Assembly (NCBI GenBank): GCA_947494925.1
Contig: CANLWS010000010.1
Location: 124,001-188,000, forward strand
Source of the DNA: an uncultured Alteromonadaceae bacterium
Lineage (GTDB): Bacteria > Pseudomonadota > Gammaproteobacteria > Enterobacterales > Alteromonadaceae
Direction of reading: 5' to 3'
Length of the DNA: 64,000 nucleotides
The stretch's first letter is position 1. Each line of letters begins with the position of its first letter. The position numbers and the translations under genes were made by a program. The notes under the pieces are model-generated. The model had not been told where the DNA came from. It worked only from the letters and a program-made list of their open reading frames with translations, and ran no database searches. This document shows positions 9,776 through 18,013 of this stretch, piece after piece.

Positions 9776-10033
9776 TCAGTTTGACCACCGAATAATGGCG
9801 AATCGGTCGGTTTTAGCAAGAACAAATAGCGTGGACGCAAATAAGAATATTGCGACATTAAAGCCCAGATTAATAAAAACTGAAGCGAACAATACTAAAG
9901 CAAAAAATACTTTAGCTAGAAAATTCATCCGCACATAGGCAATCTTAAATTTGTAGGGGTAGTTAATGTATAACCCTATAGCCAATATAAGTAGACAGGT
10001 GATAGACAAATATAGAGCAACAACAAGATCCAT
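9776..10033 (-). CDS. Small membrane protein, unknown function
   Basis: The open frame extends to 10120, but the ATG at 10031-10033, preceded by an AGAAGG-type ribosome-binding site, gives a sensible 85-residue protein beginning MDLVVALYL. It has two predicted membrane spans (about residues 3-23 and 39-65) with a basic loop containing YPYKFK between them. No family is recognised. It sits between recJ and the YdjM-like gene on the same strand, and could be read through from recJ. Confidence 0.55.
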   Translation of the reverse strand: MDLVVALYLSITCLLILAIGLYINYPYKFKIAYVRMNFLAKVFFALVLFASVFINLGFNVAIFLFASTLFVLAKTDRFAIIRWSN

Positions 10034-10125
10034 TTGATTGTTAACCTTCTTTTCAATTTGATGTGTAGAAAATAGACTGTGAAATTTGATTATACAATAG
10101 TAAAAGCCGACTGTGAGCAATCGAA

Positions 10126-11850
10126 CTAGACTTTATTCATCCCTTCAACCAGCAATTGCAGACTTGTTCTTCCACGGAATTCGTTGATATCCAATTTATA
10201 CGCAAGCTGCACCTGTTGAACATCCCTGTCTGGCCATTCGTTTAGATCAATATTAAATGCAATCGCATCGAGCAATATGCCGGATTGATGCTTCACCATC
10301 ATTTTCAAGTGTTTTTCACCCACCAAACGTTGATCCACAAGTTCGAACTGGTCATCAAATACGGGCTCCGGAAACGACTGTCCCCAAGGCCCTGCATCTT
10401 TTAAACGCTGTGTGAATTCAAGGGTTAAATCAGATGCCTGCATACTTCCATCACTGACGACTTCTCCTTTCAGAGATTTGCCCGCCAGTAATTCGTCTGC
10501 CACTTGCTCAAACACTTGCCTGAAGGCATCTATTTTATTTACCGGAAGTGACAAACCAGCTGCCATTGCGTGCCCACCAAACTTATCTATGATGCCTGGA
10601 TATCTTGAATTGATTTCTTCGAGCAAGTCTCGAATGTGCAGACCGGGTATCGATCTGGCTGAACCTTTTAGCGTGTTCTCATCCTGATGGGCAAAGGCAA
10701 TGGTGGGACGGAAGAATTTATCTTTAATGCGTCCTGCTAAAATGCCTATCACACCCTGATGAAAATCGGCTTGATACAAAACGATACCAGTGGGTAGGTC
10801 CTGCTCGGATAAATTCAAAGCTTCGAGAGTTTGCATCGCTTCCTTTTGCATGGAACCTTCTATTTCTCGCCGCTCACGATTGAGTGAATCTAATTGCACA
10901 GCCATTTGTCTGGCTGTACCGCTGTCAGCGGCCAACAAACACTCAATCCCAAGGGCCATATCATCCAGACGGCCAGCAGCATTGAGCCGCGGGCCCAACA
11001 CAAAACCGAGATCGCTGGCGGCCATACGATTCAGCGTTTTGCCTGCCACCTCGACTAAGGCTTGAATACCTGGCCTGCATTTACCACCGCGGATCCGTTG
11101 AATCCCCTGAAACACCAAGACCCGGTTGTTTTCATCCAGTGGGACTACGTCTGCGACTGTCCCCAAAGCAACTATATCCAGATAATCTGCCAAATTGGGT
11201 GGAGTGAGTTGTTGCTGCTCAAACCAACTTATATCACGTAAATGTGCTCTGAGGGCAAGCATCAGATAAAAAGCCACGCCTACGCCCGCCAGGTTTTTAG
11301 ATAAAAACTCGCATCCTGGTTGATTGGGGTTCACTATGGCGTTCGCTTCAGGCACTTTTTCTGCGGGTAGGTGATGATCGGTAATGATTACCTTGATACC
11401 CAATTCGAGTGCTCGCTCTACCCCGGCGAAACACGCAATTCCATTATCGACAGTCATAATGACCTGCGCACCTTGCTGATGGGCTACATCAACAATTTCA
11501 GGGCTCAACCCGTATCCGAAATCAAATCGATTGGGCACCAGGTACTGATGATTTACACTTCCCAATTGTGATAGGGACAACATACTCAAAGCAGTACTGG
11601 TGGCTCCATCGGCGTCAAAATCGCCAATCACTATAATGCGTTGCTTAGTGGCCAGTGCATCTGCAAGAATCTGAACTGCCTGCTTAATGCCCTTTAGCTC
11701 TTGGTAGTGGAGCAGAGACTTTACCGAACGATCAAGACTTTGTGCTTCGGTCACACCGCGACTTGCATAAATCTGGCGCAATGTGGGATGGTCAATCACA
11801 CCTAAATGGTGATCCTTGACATAATCACGACGAGTAATTGTTATTGTCAT
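10126..11850 (-). CDS. recJ: Single-stranded-DNA-specific exonuclease RecJ
   Basis: RecJ degrades ssDNA 5' to 3' in recombination and mismatch repair. The protein carries DHH-family motifs in order: IGDFDADGATST (motif I), VDNGI, ITDHH (the DHH signature), then the DHHA1 domain motif GGHAMAAGLS and a C-terminal OB domain. From ATG 11848-11850 (MTITITRRDY) it is 574 residues, close to the E. coli length. A further in-frame ATG at 11892 would add 14 residues but lies inside a strong hairpin, so the shorter form is preferred. dsbC is upstream, matching the enteric dsbC-recJ order. Confidence 0.95.
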   Translation of the reverse strand: MTITITRRDYVKDHHLGVIDHPTLRQIYASRGVTEAQSLDRSVKSLLHYQELKGIKQAVQILADALATKQRIIVIGDFDADGATSTALSMLSLSQLGSVNHQYLVPNRFDFGYGLSPEIVDVAHQQGAQVIMTVDNGIACFAGVERALELGIKVIITDHHLPAEKVPEANAIVNPNQPGCEFLSKNLAGVGVAFYLMLALRAHLRDISWFEQQQLTPPNLADYLDIVALGTVADVVPLDENNRVLVFQGIQRIRGGKCRPGIQALVEVAGKTLNRMAASDLGFVLGPRLNAAGRLDDMALGIECLLAADSGTARQMAVQLDSLNRERREIEGSMQKEAMQTLEALNLSEQDLPTGIVLYQADFHQGVIGILAGRIKDKFFRPTIAFAHQDENTLKGSARSIPGLHIRDLLEEINSRYPGIIDKFGGHAMAAGLSLPVNKIDAFRQVFEQVADELLAGKSLKGEVVSDGSMQASDLTLEFTQRLKDAGPWGQSFPEPVFDDQFELVDQRLVGEKHLKMMVKHQSGILLDAIAFNIDLNEWPDRDVQQVQLAYKLDINEFRGRTSLQLLVEGMNKV

Positions 11851-11879
11851 TGAGTCGCAGGGCAGAAAAGAAAGATGTG

Positions 11880-11902
11880 GACGAGGGTACATGACCCTCG
11901 TC
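11880..11902 (-). terminator. Hairpin between dsbC and recJ, possible terminator or attenuator
   Basis: A perfect 9-bp stem (GACGAGGGT, 11880-11888, with ACCCTCGTC, 11894-11902) and a 5-base loop lies just after the dsbC stop. Read on the minus strand it is followed by a pyrimidine-rich stretch with T runs rather than a clean T tract. It could partly terminate dsbC transcription before recJ. Function is inferred from position only. Confidence 0.45.
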
Positions 11903-11910
11903 AGTGTTGG

Positions 11911-12624
11911 CTAGATATTTTTAAGAGACTGCAGTAATTGTTGAGCTGGCTGATATCCACCGATTAACGAACCATCCGGCAAGATAATATTAGGTGTACC
12001 GCCGACGCCGATCTGCTGACCAAAATTGTACTGTTGCGCCACAGCGTTAGCACATTGTGAATTTTCCACGCTTTCGCCATTCTTCGCGTCAGTCATAGCA
12101 CTCTGCTGGTCTTTAGCACACCATACGGACACCATGTCGTTATAAGACTTACTGCGCAGTCCACCACGAGGAAAAGCGAGGTAACGCACGGTAATTCCAG
12201 CGTCGTTATACTGATCCATTTCGTGGTGTAATTTACGGCAATACCCACAAGTGATATCAGTAAAAACATTCACTACATACTTTTCGTTTTTCGCCTTAAA
12301 CTCGATGACGGAATCGTTAAACTCTTCGATTCCTTTCAATCGCATGCCGCCCAATGCCACTTCAGTCTCGTTTTTCATGTCTTCATCAAGATTGTAGATT
12401 CTGGCCTGCAATAAATATTTACCATCAGGTGTTGCGTAGAAAAATCCTTTGCTGGTAACAATCTGCAATAACCCGCTAATAGGTGAGTCACCTATAGCAG
12501 AAATGCTTAAGCCTAAGGTTGTTTCGATTTTATTTTTCGTTTCGTCATATTCGCCAGCATTGACGGCAGTGCTTGTGAGCGCCAGACATGACACAGCAAA
12601 TAGTGATTTGATCCAGTTCTTCAT
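11911..12624 (-). CDS. dsbC: Thiol:disulfide interchange protein DsbC
   Basis: DsbC is the periplasmic dimeric isomerase that corrects wrong disulfides, including those of LptD. The 237-residue precursor has a signal peptide ending around AVNA (residue 23), a dimerisation domain (about 24-85) and a thioredoxin fold with the active site CGYC at residues 126-129. It also has the cis-proline region GGTPNIILPDG near residue 210. A second cysteine pair (WCAKD and SQCANA) corresponds to the structural disulfide. In E. coli xerD lies immediately upstream. Here xerD is about 1.9 kb away. Confidence 0.96.
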   Translation of the reverse strand: MKNWIKSLFAVSCLALTSTAVNAGEYDETKNKIETTLGLSISAIGDSPISGLLQIVTSKGFFYATPDGKYLLQARIYNLDEDMKNETEVALGGMRLKGIEEFNDSVIEFKAKNEKYVVNVFTDITCGYCRKLHHEMDQYNDAGITVRYLAFPRGGLRSKSYNDMVSVWCAKDQQSAMTDAKNGESVENSQCANAVAQQYNFGQQIGVGGTPNIILPDGSLIGGYQPAQQLLQSLKNI

Positions 12625-12898
12625 ACTTAGTCCAAAAATTCATGTACCCATAGGACCCGGGGTCCGGGAAAAAGTTTTCAATAATTGTGAGCATTTTAAC
12701 GCTATCAGAGTAGGTTACCAGTCAAAAATGACAATCTTTAGGTATTGAATTCCACACCCAGAGATTTTATTCCACCAAATCCCTGGTTTTCAATGGTCTT
12801 GCTCTTTCCACGTTGGCATTGCGACTGTACTAAAGTGTTGTTTCCAAAACTGATAATTAGCCTAGTGTTAATTCATTCCGAATATTTATGAGCTGATT

Positions 12899-13597
12899 AT
12901 GTTGAACCAACTTTACAAAATTATTGTGATGACTTCGTTTCTGATCTCAACCTCAATTTTTGCTAACACATGCAAAGATGCTGTGGTGTTAGTCCATGGT
13001 AATACTGCCAGCCCATCAAGCTGGGACAATACGGTTAACTTGCTGCTGTCAAACGGCTATACAACCAATGACATTTATCGACCGGATTGGGGCTCAAAGT
13101 TCTGCGCCTCATGCAACAATCATAACGGCAGTGAAGAAGTACCGGTGCGGCAAGCCATCAATCAGGCAATCAACAACTCCTGCACTGGACTGATTGATGT
13201 TATCGGGCACTCCATGGGTGCGACACTGGCAGCGCAGCAAATATCGAAACTTGGCATCAGCGCAAATGTCGATACCTTTGTCGGGATAGCTGGCGCATTC
13301 AGAGGGCTATGGAGTTGTGGTGTCTATCCATTTAATGTCTGGACATCGACATGTGGCACCTATGGCTTGTCAGTGCAAAGTCCGTTTCTGGATAGCCTTT
13401 TCGGCGATCCGCTAGGTGCGAAAGTTTACTCTATAAAAAGCAATATTGATCAAGTCGTCTGTTCTACGGGTATATGCAGTGTAGGTGGTGTGCATAGCAG
13501 CAGGATCTGGAATGAAGATGCGACCTTTACCTTCAGCCTGGGCCATTTCGGACTTCAATCCGACACCACACAGACGCAGATTAATTTGATTCAGTAG
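12899..13597 (+). CDS. Secreted lipase, Bacillus LipA-like (lipase class 2)
   Basis: The 232-residue precursor has a signal peptide (about residues 1-23, ending SIFA) and a small alpha/beta-hydrolase core. VVLVHG forms the oxyanion-hole region, GHSMG carries the nucleophile Ser105, and the probable acid and base are Asp184 (NIDQV) and His216 (GHFGL). Small size without a lid resembles Lipase class 2 (PF01674). Several cysteines (FCASC, SCGV, VCSTGIC) suggest disulfides. Substrate is likely short- to medium-chain esters, by family. The gene lies alone between dsbC and xerD and is read opposite to both, consistent with insertion into an older operon. Confidence 0.8.
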   Translation: MLNQLYKIIVMTSFLISTSIFANTCKDAVVLVHGNTASPSSWDNTVNLLLSNGYTTNDIYRPDWGSKFCASCNNHNGSEEVPVRQAINQAINNSCTGLIDVIGHSMGATLAAQQISKLGISANVDTFVGIAGAFRGLWSCGVYPFNVWTSTCGTYGLSVQSPFLDSLFGDPLGAKVYSIKSNIDQVVCSTGICSVGGVHSSRIWNEDATFTFSLGHFGLQSDTTQTQINLIQ

Positions 13598-13663
13598 ACG
13601 CAGCAGAAGCGCTAAACTGGCGAGCCCAGGAACAAAGAATTACCGAACACACAATTACAGTCG

Positions 13664-14141
13664 CTATAATTCCGATTCTGCGGGGAATCCTTGAATTCGC
13701 GCATTTTGACCTTCAACTGCATCAACAAAATAGTTCATTACTGCTTTAATGCGCAATGAATTCCGTAAATCGGGGGGAGTGAGCATCCATATGTCCTTGG
13801 CAAAAAATGGCTCAGCTTGGGGTAGTCTTATTAGCTCCGGATGGCCGTCAGCCATAAAGCAAGCTCCCCGAGCCAATCCCATACCTGCAGTGAGAGCGAG
13901 GAACCTCATTTGATATCCAGTTGTTCGCACTGCCACAGGCGCATCCGGATACGGAGTATTCCTCAGCCAGTCCGGCTTTTTTGGATCCGTATCTTGACCA
14001 ATCCAATTCAATTGCTCTAAAGGTGTGCGATTAAAATAGTCTTTTTGCGCGTAGTAACAAACAGCGTAGGGAAAGATCCTCAGACCAACCAAGTGCTCTG
14101 GAGGATTATTTGAGGTACGTACAACCAGATCAGATCACTTT
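13664..14141 (-). pseudogene. 3' remnant of a LysR-family regulator
   Basis: The frame reads as the C-terminal half of a LysR effector-binding domain. SDLVVRTSNNPPEHLVG (starting near 14141) is the typical loop that precedes strand 3, followed by RIFPYAVCYYA and a C-terminal hinge segment. The DNA-binding helix-turn-helix half and the first effector subdomain are missing. An in-frame stop (TGA) lies directly upstream of the recognisable homology, so no complete regulator can be made. The open frame from 14092 is only a fragment of this. The break coincides with the break in the neighbouring remnant at 14138-14270. Confidence 0.7.
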
Positions 14142-14270
14142 TGTCGAATGGGACAGCGACAAAGCAATTGGCGAATTCCTTGATACAGAAGCCTTTAGAC
14201 ATCATGAACAGTTTTTAAAGAAGGGGACTGCGCAATTCAAATTATTTCGTATTCAGCCCGAGATTCGTTG
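14138..14270 (+). pseudogene. 3' remnant of a small DUF1330/ABM-like gene
   Basis: Reading forward, the frame ending at the TGA at 14268-14270 gives a short C-terminal piece containing ITFVEWDSDKAIGEFLD and then TEAFRHHEQFL, closing with FRIQPEIR. The VEW(D/P)S..A..(F/W) pattern resembles the C-terminal half of DUF1330-type ferredoxin-like small proteins; that assignment is tentative. No start codon or ribosome-binding site precedes it. It abuts the LysR remnant tail-out, as expected if one deletion removed the promoter region and 5' parts of a divergent gene pair. Confidence 0.45.
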
Positions 14271-14337
14271 AAGTAATCAGAGAAATTTGGCCTAGTGGAG
14301 CTTAGCGGAAACAGATTTCTGGGATGTATTAACAACA

Positions 14338-14566
14338 ATAGCGTAGTTTCTTCGACGCCATCCATGGCATAACTAACCAGCCAAACCATCCTAAGGTTTG
14401 TCGTTCGGCTGGGCGCTGCTGCGCAGCTAAAAATACCTAAAATCGGTCTAGGGTGTGTTTACATCAATAATGTTGTTTCTTCGACGCCATCCATGGCACA
14501 ACCTGCCAGCCCGACCGTCCTATGGTCGGTCGTTCGGCTGGGCGCTGCTGCGCAGCTAAAAATACC
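14338..14566. repeat. Structured tandem repeat, two copies with 129-bp period
   Basis: Two ungapped copies (about 14338-14437 and 14467-14566) share segments such as TTTCTTCGACGCCATCCATG and CGTTCGGCTGGGCGCTGCTG. Each contains several hairpins: GCCAT/ATGGC, an outer CCAGCC/GGCTGG stem enclosing a smaller 5-bp stem, and the palindrome GCTGCGCAGC. The small stem is AAACC/GGTTT in copy one and CGACC/GGTCG in copy two, so paired positions changed together. The similarity runs on past the core into the xerD stop region (CTAGGGTG at 14448 and 14578). It lies downstream of xerD on its coding strand. Confidence 0.85.
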
Positions 14567-14570
14567 AGCC

Positions 14571-15470
14571 TTACCCCCTAGGGTGGTGTTCTGCGACCAA
14601 CTTTTGTAGTCGCTCGGTGGCAACGTGGGTATAAATCTGAGTGGTAGAAAGGTCACTATGACCCAACAGCATTTGCACCACTCGCAAGTCTGCACCATGA
14701 TTTAGCAAATGTGTAGCAAAGGCATGACGTAACGTATGCGGTGACAGTGGTGAGTTGATACCAGCGACAATCGCGTAATACTTGATTCTGTGCCAGAAAG
14801 TCTGTCTTGTCATCAACACGCCACGTTTGCTTGGAAAGACCACATCTGTTTCACTTTTAAGTAACATCGGACGACCTACTTTTAAAAAACGCAGTAACCA
14901 ACTCACAGCCTCCTCACCTAAAGGCACCAGTCTGTCTTTGTTACCCTTTCCGGTTACGCGAGCAACACCTTGTTGCAGATCAATCTGTCCGATTCTGAGG
15001 CTGACAAGCTCTGATACCCGTAGACCTGACGCATACAAAACCTCCAGCATCGCCTTGTCGCGCAATTCGATAGGATCTTCAGTGTTGGGTGCATTAAGCA
15101 AATTCTCTACTTGTTCTTCACTTAAAGTCTTAGGCAAGGTTTGGGGTAATTTCGGGTTCTGTAGCAATCGCATGGGATCATCGTCACGATGTTTTTGCTG
15201 TAACAGGTACCCACAAAAGGTCCGTAAACTACTTAAAAACCGAGAAGTGCTGCGCTCAGAAAGTCCTAGGTCATAACGGTGGGCAAGGTAAAATTCAATG
15301 TCAGCTTTGGTGAAGTTTAACAAACTAAAATGTCTGTCCTGTGATGCAGAAAAAGAACAAAATTTATTTAAATCCGTTCTGTATGCGCTCAAGGTATTTT
15401 CGCTCAGTCCGCGCTCCAGCCACATTGCATCCAGAAAGGATTCGATGACCTCCAGTATTTGTTTATTCAA
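14571..15470 (-). CDS. xerD: Site-specific tyrosine recombinase XerD
   Basis: With XerC, XerD resolves chromosome dimers at dif during division under FtsK control. The 299 residues match the family. There is an N-terminal SAM-like DNA-binding domain (ending near 85) and a catalytic domain with the conserved Arg in ASGLRVSEL, the HTLRH box, GHSDLST and the nucleophile Tyr in TQIYTHV. The C-terminus HHPRG is typical of XerD. The start is TTG (15468-15470) behind GGGAG. In enterics xerD directly precedes dsbC; here a 1.9-kb accessory segment separates them, and the 3' end of xerD is partly duplicated in the adjacent repeat. Confidence 0.95.
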   Translation of the reverse strand: MNKQILEVIESFLDAMWLERGLSENTLSAYRTDLNKFCSFSASQDRHFSLLNFTKADIEFYLAHRYDLGLSERSTSRFLSSLRTFCGYLLQQKHRDDDPMRLLQNPKLPQTLPKTLSEEQVENLLNAPNTEDPIELRDKAMLEVLYASGLRVSELVSLRIGQIDLQQGVARVTGKGNKDRLVPLGEEAVSWLLRFLKVGRPMLLKSETDVVFPSKRGVLMTRQTFWHRIKYYAIVAGINSPLSPHTLRHAFATHLLNHGADLRVVQMLLGHSDLSTTQIYTHVATERLQKLVAEHHPRG

Positions 15471-15499
15471 ATCTGCTCAACTCCCAGGCGCTCAGTTCA

Positions 15500-15934
15500 C
15501 TACTCCTCATACACGACAAAAGGTTCAACGGCTCTGGACTCAATGTTTTCCACATGATACATGTCCATGTAGATCTCTTTTTCTGGTCCGTTGGCACAGG
15601 AAACCTTGTACTTGTCGAGAATAAAGCCATAGGGGCCAGTACCTGCACTTCCCAATCTTTCATATTTCACACTATCGCCAGCAGGACAAGACAACTGTTC
15701 AAAATAACGGGTTTCCCCTTTGGGACCATTGACCCTGACAGGATTGCCAACCGAGCCAAGTGGTTGCTGCTGAACTAACTGCATATCGGGCTCAGGTGGA
15801 GCTTCGCCCATTAAATCAATCATCATGGCTCTGGAACTAGTTTTAGCCTGTGCAGATATCTGTCGGTCCTGCTGCGATGCGCATCCTGTCAGGTTTAGTA
15901 TCAACAAAAAAGCCAAGCATTGTAATTTATTCAT
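15500..15934 (-). CDS. Putative lipoprotein, unknown function
   Basis: The 144-residue precursor has a signal peptide and lipobox LTGC (lipidated cysteine at residue 18), then a linker of about 45 residues and a compact domain with two further cysteines (LSCPAG and VSCANG) that could form a disulfide. Its start overlaps the end of the upstream msrA-like gene by 8 bp, so the two are probably translated together. I recognise no named family. Confidence 0.75.
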   Translation of the reverse strand: MNKLQCLAFLLILNLTGCASQQDRQISAQAKTSSRAMMIDLMGEAPPEPDMQLVQQQPLGSVGNPVRVNGPKGETRYFEQLSCPAGDSVKYERLGSAGTGPYGFILDKYKVSCANGPEKEIYMDMYHVENIESRAVEPFVVYEE

Positions 15935-16463
15935 CCTTATCCTTTAGTACTTTTTGATTTATTACTTCCCAACATTCCGTATTGATGGAATCTGGGTAAT
16001 GTCGCGCTAACTTTTCCAGTTTAGGTTTAATTTGCGTCTGGCAAAAGGGTCTTTCGGGATCTTGATAGAAATAGTCAAGATAACTCTCTTTGTTAACACG
16101 AAAGTCCTTGAATATTAGTGCTCTTGTTATCAGTGTGCAGGAGTTCGATTGAGCCAGTTTGCGCAAAACAGATTGTGCTTCATGTCGCTGAGATTCGCTG
16201 AATACATACACAGCAGATCGGTATTTTTCCCGCAATGCATGATCAGAATAGGCACTGTGCGTCAAAATATGTATATCAATCAGTTGCTGAAGAGAAATAT
16301 TGCGTGGCCGGAAATGGACAATCACGCCTTCAGAGTATTCATGCTCAGGAGGTACTGCGCTAATCCAACCCTGGTCTACCTGGGTGACGCCTTGTAAAGA
16401 ACGAAAAATGCCCTCAGTACACCAATGGCATCCACCACCAAAGCCAATTTTGAGCGATTCCAA
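15927..16463 (-). CDS. Divergent peptide-methionine (S)-S-oxide reductase (MsrA family)
   Basis: The 178-residue protein begins with the MsrA nucleophile motif as GGGCHWCTEG, where most family members have GCFWC(M/T)E. It keeps HEYSEGVIVHF and YRSAVYVF. The usual QGxDxGxQYRS stretch is reduced to a shorter ALREKYRS segment, so the substrate pocket may differ. A late cysteine (TECWEV) could act as resolving residue. Start is TTG (16461-16463) preceded by GAGG. MsrA repairs methionine sulfoxide; whether this variant still does is uncertain. It overlaps the downstream lipoprotein gene. Confidence 0.8.
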   Translation of the reverse strand: MESLKIGFGGGCHWCTEGIFRSLQGVTQVDQGWISAVPPEHEYSEGVIVHFRPRNISLQQLIDIHILTHSAYSDHALREKYRSAVYVFSESQRHEAQSVLRKLAQSNSCTLITRALIFKDFRVNKESYLDYFYQDPERPFCQTQIKPKLEKLARHYPDSINTECWEVINQKVLKDKDE

Positions 16464-16487
16464 ATTTTCTGCCTCAATCAGTAAAGT

Positions 16488-17336
16488 TTATTTCATCCCT
16501 CTGCTTTTTTTGACTAATTCATAGGCAGACTGAATATCCTGGGCCTTACTTTTTGCTATTTCCAAGGCTTGCTTAGGTAATCCTTTGGAAATCAGTTTGT
16601 CCGGATGATGCTCACTCATCAGCTTCCGATAAGACTTTTTAATCTGACGCTCATCATCGCTTTTTTTGACACCAAGAATACGATACGCATCCTCGAGATT
16701 CTGTGCACTTGAGTAAGCACTGTTTTGTCTTTGCTGCCTGGAGTTCTGCTGCCTACCGCCTGCCCGTCTGAAGCGCATTTCTGCTTCGAACATTGACATG
16801 AGATACAAAAGTTCGTTTTGACGGAACCCCAAATGCATGGCCGCACTTTCAAGCACTTTTTGCTCCCTTGGATCCAATCCTCCGTCAGCGTAAGCTGCTT
16901 GAATAAGGATCTCCAGGAAGACCTGCATTATATCTCGTCGCCCATGACAGGAAGCCTTAAACTCCAACAAAATGTCTTTGATAGGAAAGTCTGACGATTT
17001 ACCTTCCCGAAATGCTTCCTGGGCTTCGCGTCTGATGTCCCCTTCCAGTCCCATTTGATTCATCAAATTGGTGGCCATCTGGATTTCAGTATCAGTGACC
17101 TTGCCATCTGCTTTGGCAACATGACCCATCACCGAAAACAATGCATGGAAGAAAATAGCTTGAGATTTTAGTTCGTCCTGCGAGCTGAAGAAGCGACCAA
17201 AGCCGCCCATCTGATCAAAGTTCTGACTGTATCCTTTATCAAAGAAATGGCCGACTATGTATCCCAATACGGCGCCAATAAAACGGCCGAACATAAAACC
17301 AAATAGCGTTCCTAATATTCGCCCCCAATAATTCAT
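16488..17336 (-). CDS. djlA: Co-chaperone DjlA
   Basis: DjlA is an inner-membrane DnaJ-like protein that stimulates DnaK at the membrane. The 282-residue protein has a glycine-rich N-terminal membrane segment (about residues 5-31, with the GxxxG-like pattern of the family), a central TerB-like helical domain (about 60-190) and a C-terminal J domain ending with the HPD motif in SEHHPDKLI near residue 255. A glutamine/arginine linker precedes the J domain. It overlaps murU by 4 bp, indicating a murU-djlA transcriptional unit. Confidence 0.95.
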   Translation of the reverse strand: MNYWGRILGTLFGFMFGRFIGAVLGYIVGHFFDKGYSQNFDQMGGFGRFFSSQDELKSQAIFFHALFSVMGHVAKADGKVTDTEIQMATNLMNQMGLEGDIRREAQEAFREGKSSDFPIKDILLEFKASCHGRRDIMQVFLEILIQAAYADGGLDPREQKVLESAAMHLGFRQNELLYLMSMFEAEMRFRRAGGRQQNSRQQRQNSAYSSAQNLEDAYRILGVKKSDDERQIKKSYRKLMSEHHPDKLISKGLPKQALEIAKSKAQDIQSAYELVKKSRGMK

Positions 17337-18013
17337 GCATGATGCTCCGACTGATTCAGGCGTGCTAATCGCTCGGGGGTACCTACATCAGACCAAAACC
17401 CATTATGTTTCTGCCCGCCCAACTCTTTTCGTTCAATGCTATTCCGATAAAGCGGAGCCAAGGGTTGAGGCTTAGTGCTCAATCCGCTGAAAAAGTCTTT
17501 GTGGTACATCGCTATCCCGCTGTAAGTCAGTTTATCTTTGGGACCTAGCTCCAATTGATTTTGTTGCAAAGAGAAATCTCCCTGCGGATTATGTGCCGGA
17601 TTGTTGACCATAATCAGATGGGCCAGGTGCTCCCCTAAACTATCGGGTAACAGGTTAAAATCAAAGTCACAAAAAATATCGCCATTAACTGTCCAGAACG
17701 TCTGCGTCTGCTCATCCGGGCATATAAGCGGTAAAGCCTGAACAATACCGCCCGCAGTTTCAAGAGGGTCAGGTTCGGCTGAATATAAAATCTCCAAATC
17801 AAATGCGCTCCCGTTGCCAAGCTCATCTACAATCAGGCTGCCCAGCCAGGAGTGATTAATAACAACCCGCTCTACTCCGGCTTTTTTCAGGTTTTCCAAA
17901 TGATAGTGAATCAGAGGCTTACCCTGAACTTTCAGTAAGGGTTTTGGCAGACTATCAGTGAGGGGGCGCATCCGCTCGCCTCTGCCAGCCGCAAGAATCA
18001 TAGCCGTTTTCAA
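17333..18013 (-). CDS. murU: N-acetylmuramate 1-phosphate uridylyltransferase MurU
   Basis: MurU converts MurNAc-1-phosphate and UTP to UDP-MurNAc in the peptidoglycan recycling route known from Pseudomonas, bypassing MurA/MurB and hence fosfomycin. The 226 residues begin with the sugar-nucleotidyltransferase signature MILAAGRGERMRPLTDSLPK and keep the metal-binding VNGDIFCDFD. The partner kinase gene amgK lies immediately upstream with a 4-bp overlap, which is what separates MurU from generic glucose-1-phosphate transferases. Confidence 0.93.
   Translation of the reverse strand: MKTAMILAAGRGERMRPLTDSLPKPLLKVQGKPLIHYHLENLKKAGVERVVINHSWLGSLIVDELGNGSAFDLEILYSAEPDPLETAGGIVQALPLICPDEQTQTFWTVNGDIFCDFDFNLLPDSLGEHLAHLIMVNNPAHNPQGDFSLQQNQLELGPKDKLTYSGIAMYHKDFFSGLSTKPQPLAPLYRNSIERKELGGQKHNGFWSDVGTPERLARLNQSEHHA

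Noticed and set aside
14271-14570. A dif site near xerD
   Set aside because: The repeat has no 28-bp XerC/XerD-type palindrome with a 6-bp centre, and dif is normally at the replication terminus, not beside xerD.
14459-14698. Short reverse frame across the structured repeat and xerD end
   Set aside because: It is an out-of-frame shadow of xerD extended through the repeat, with no initiation signal.
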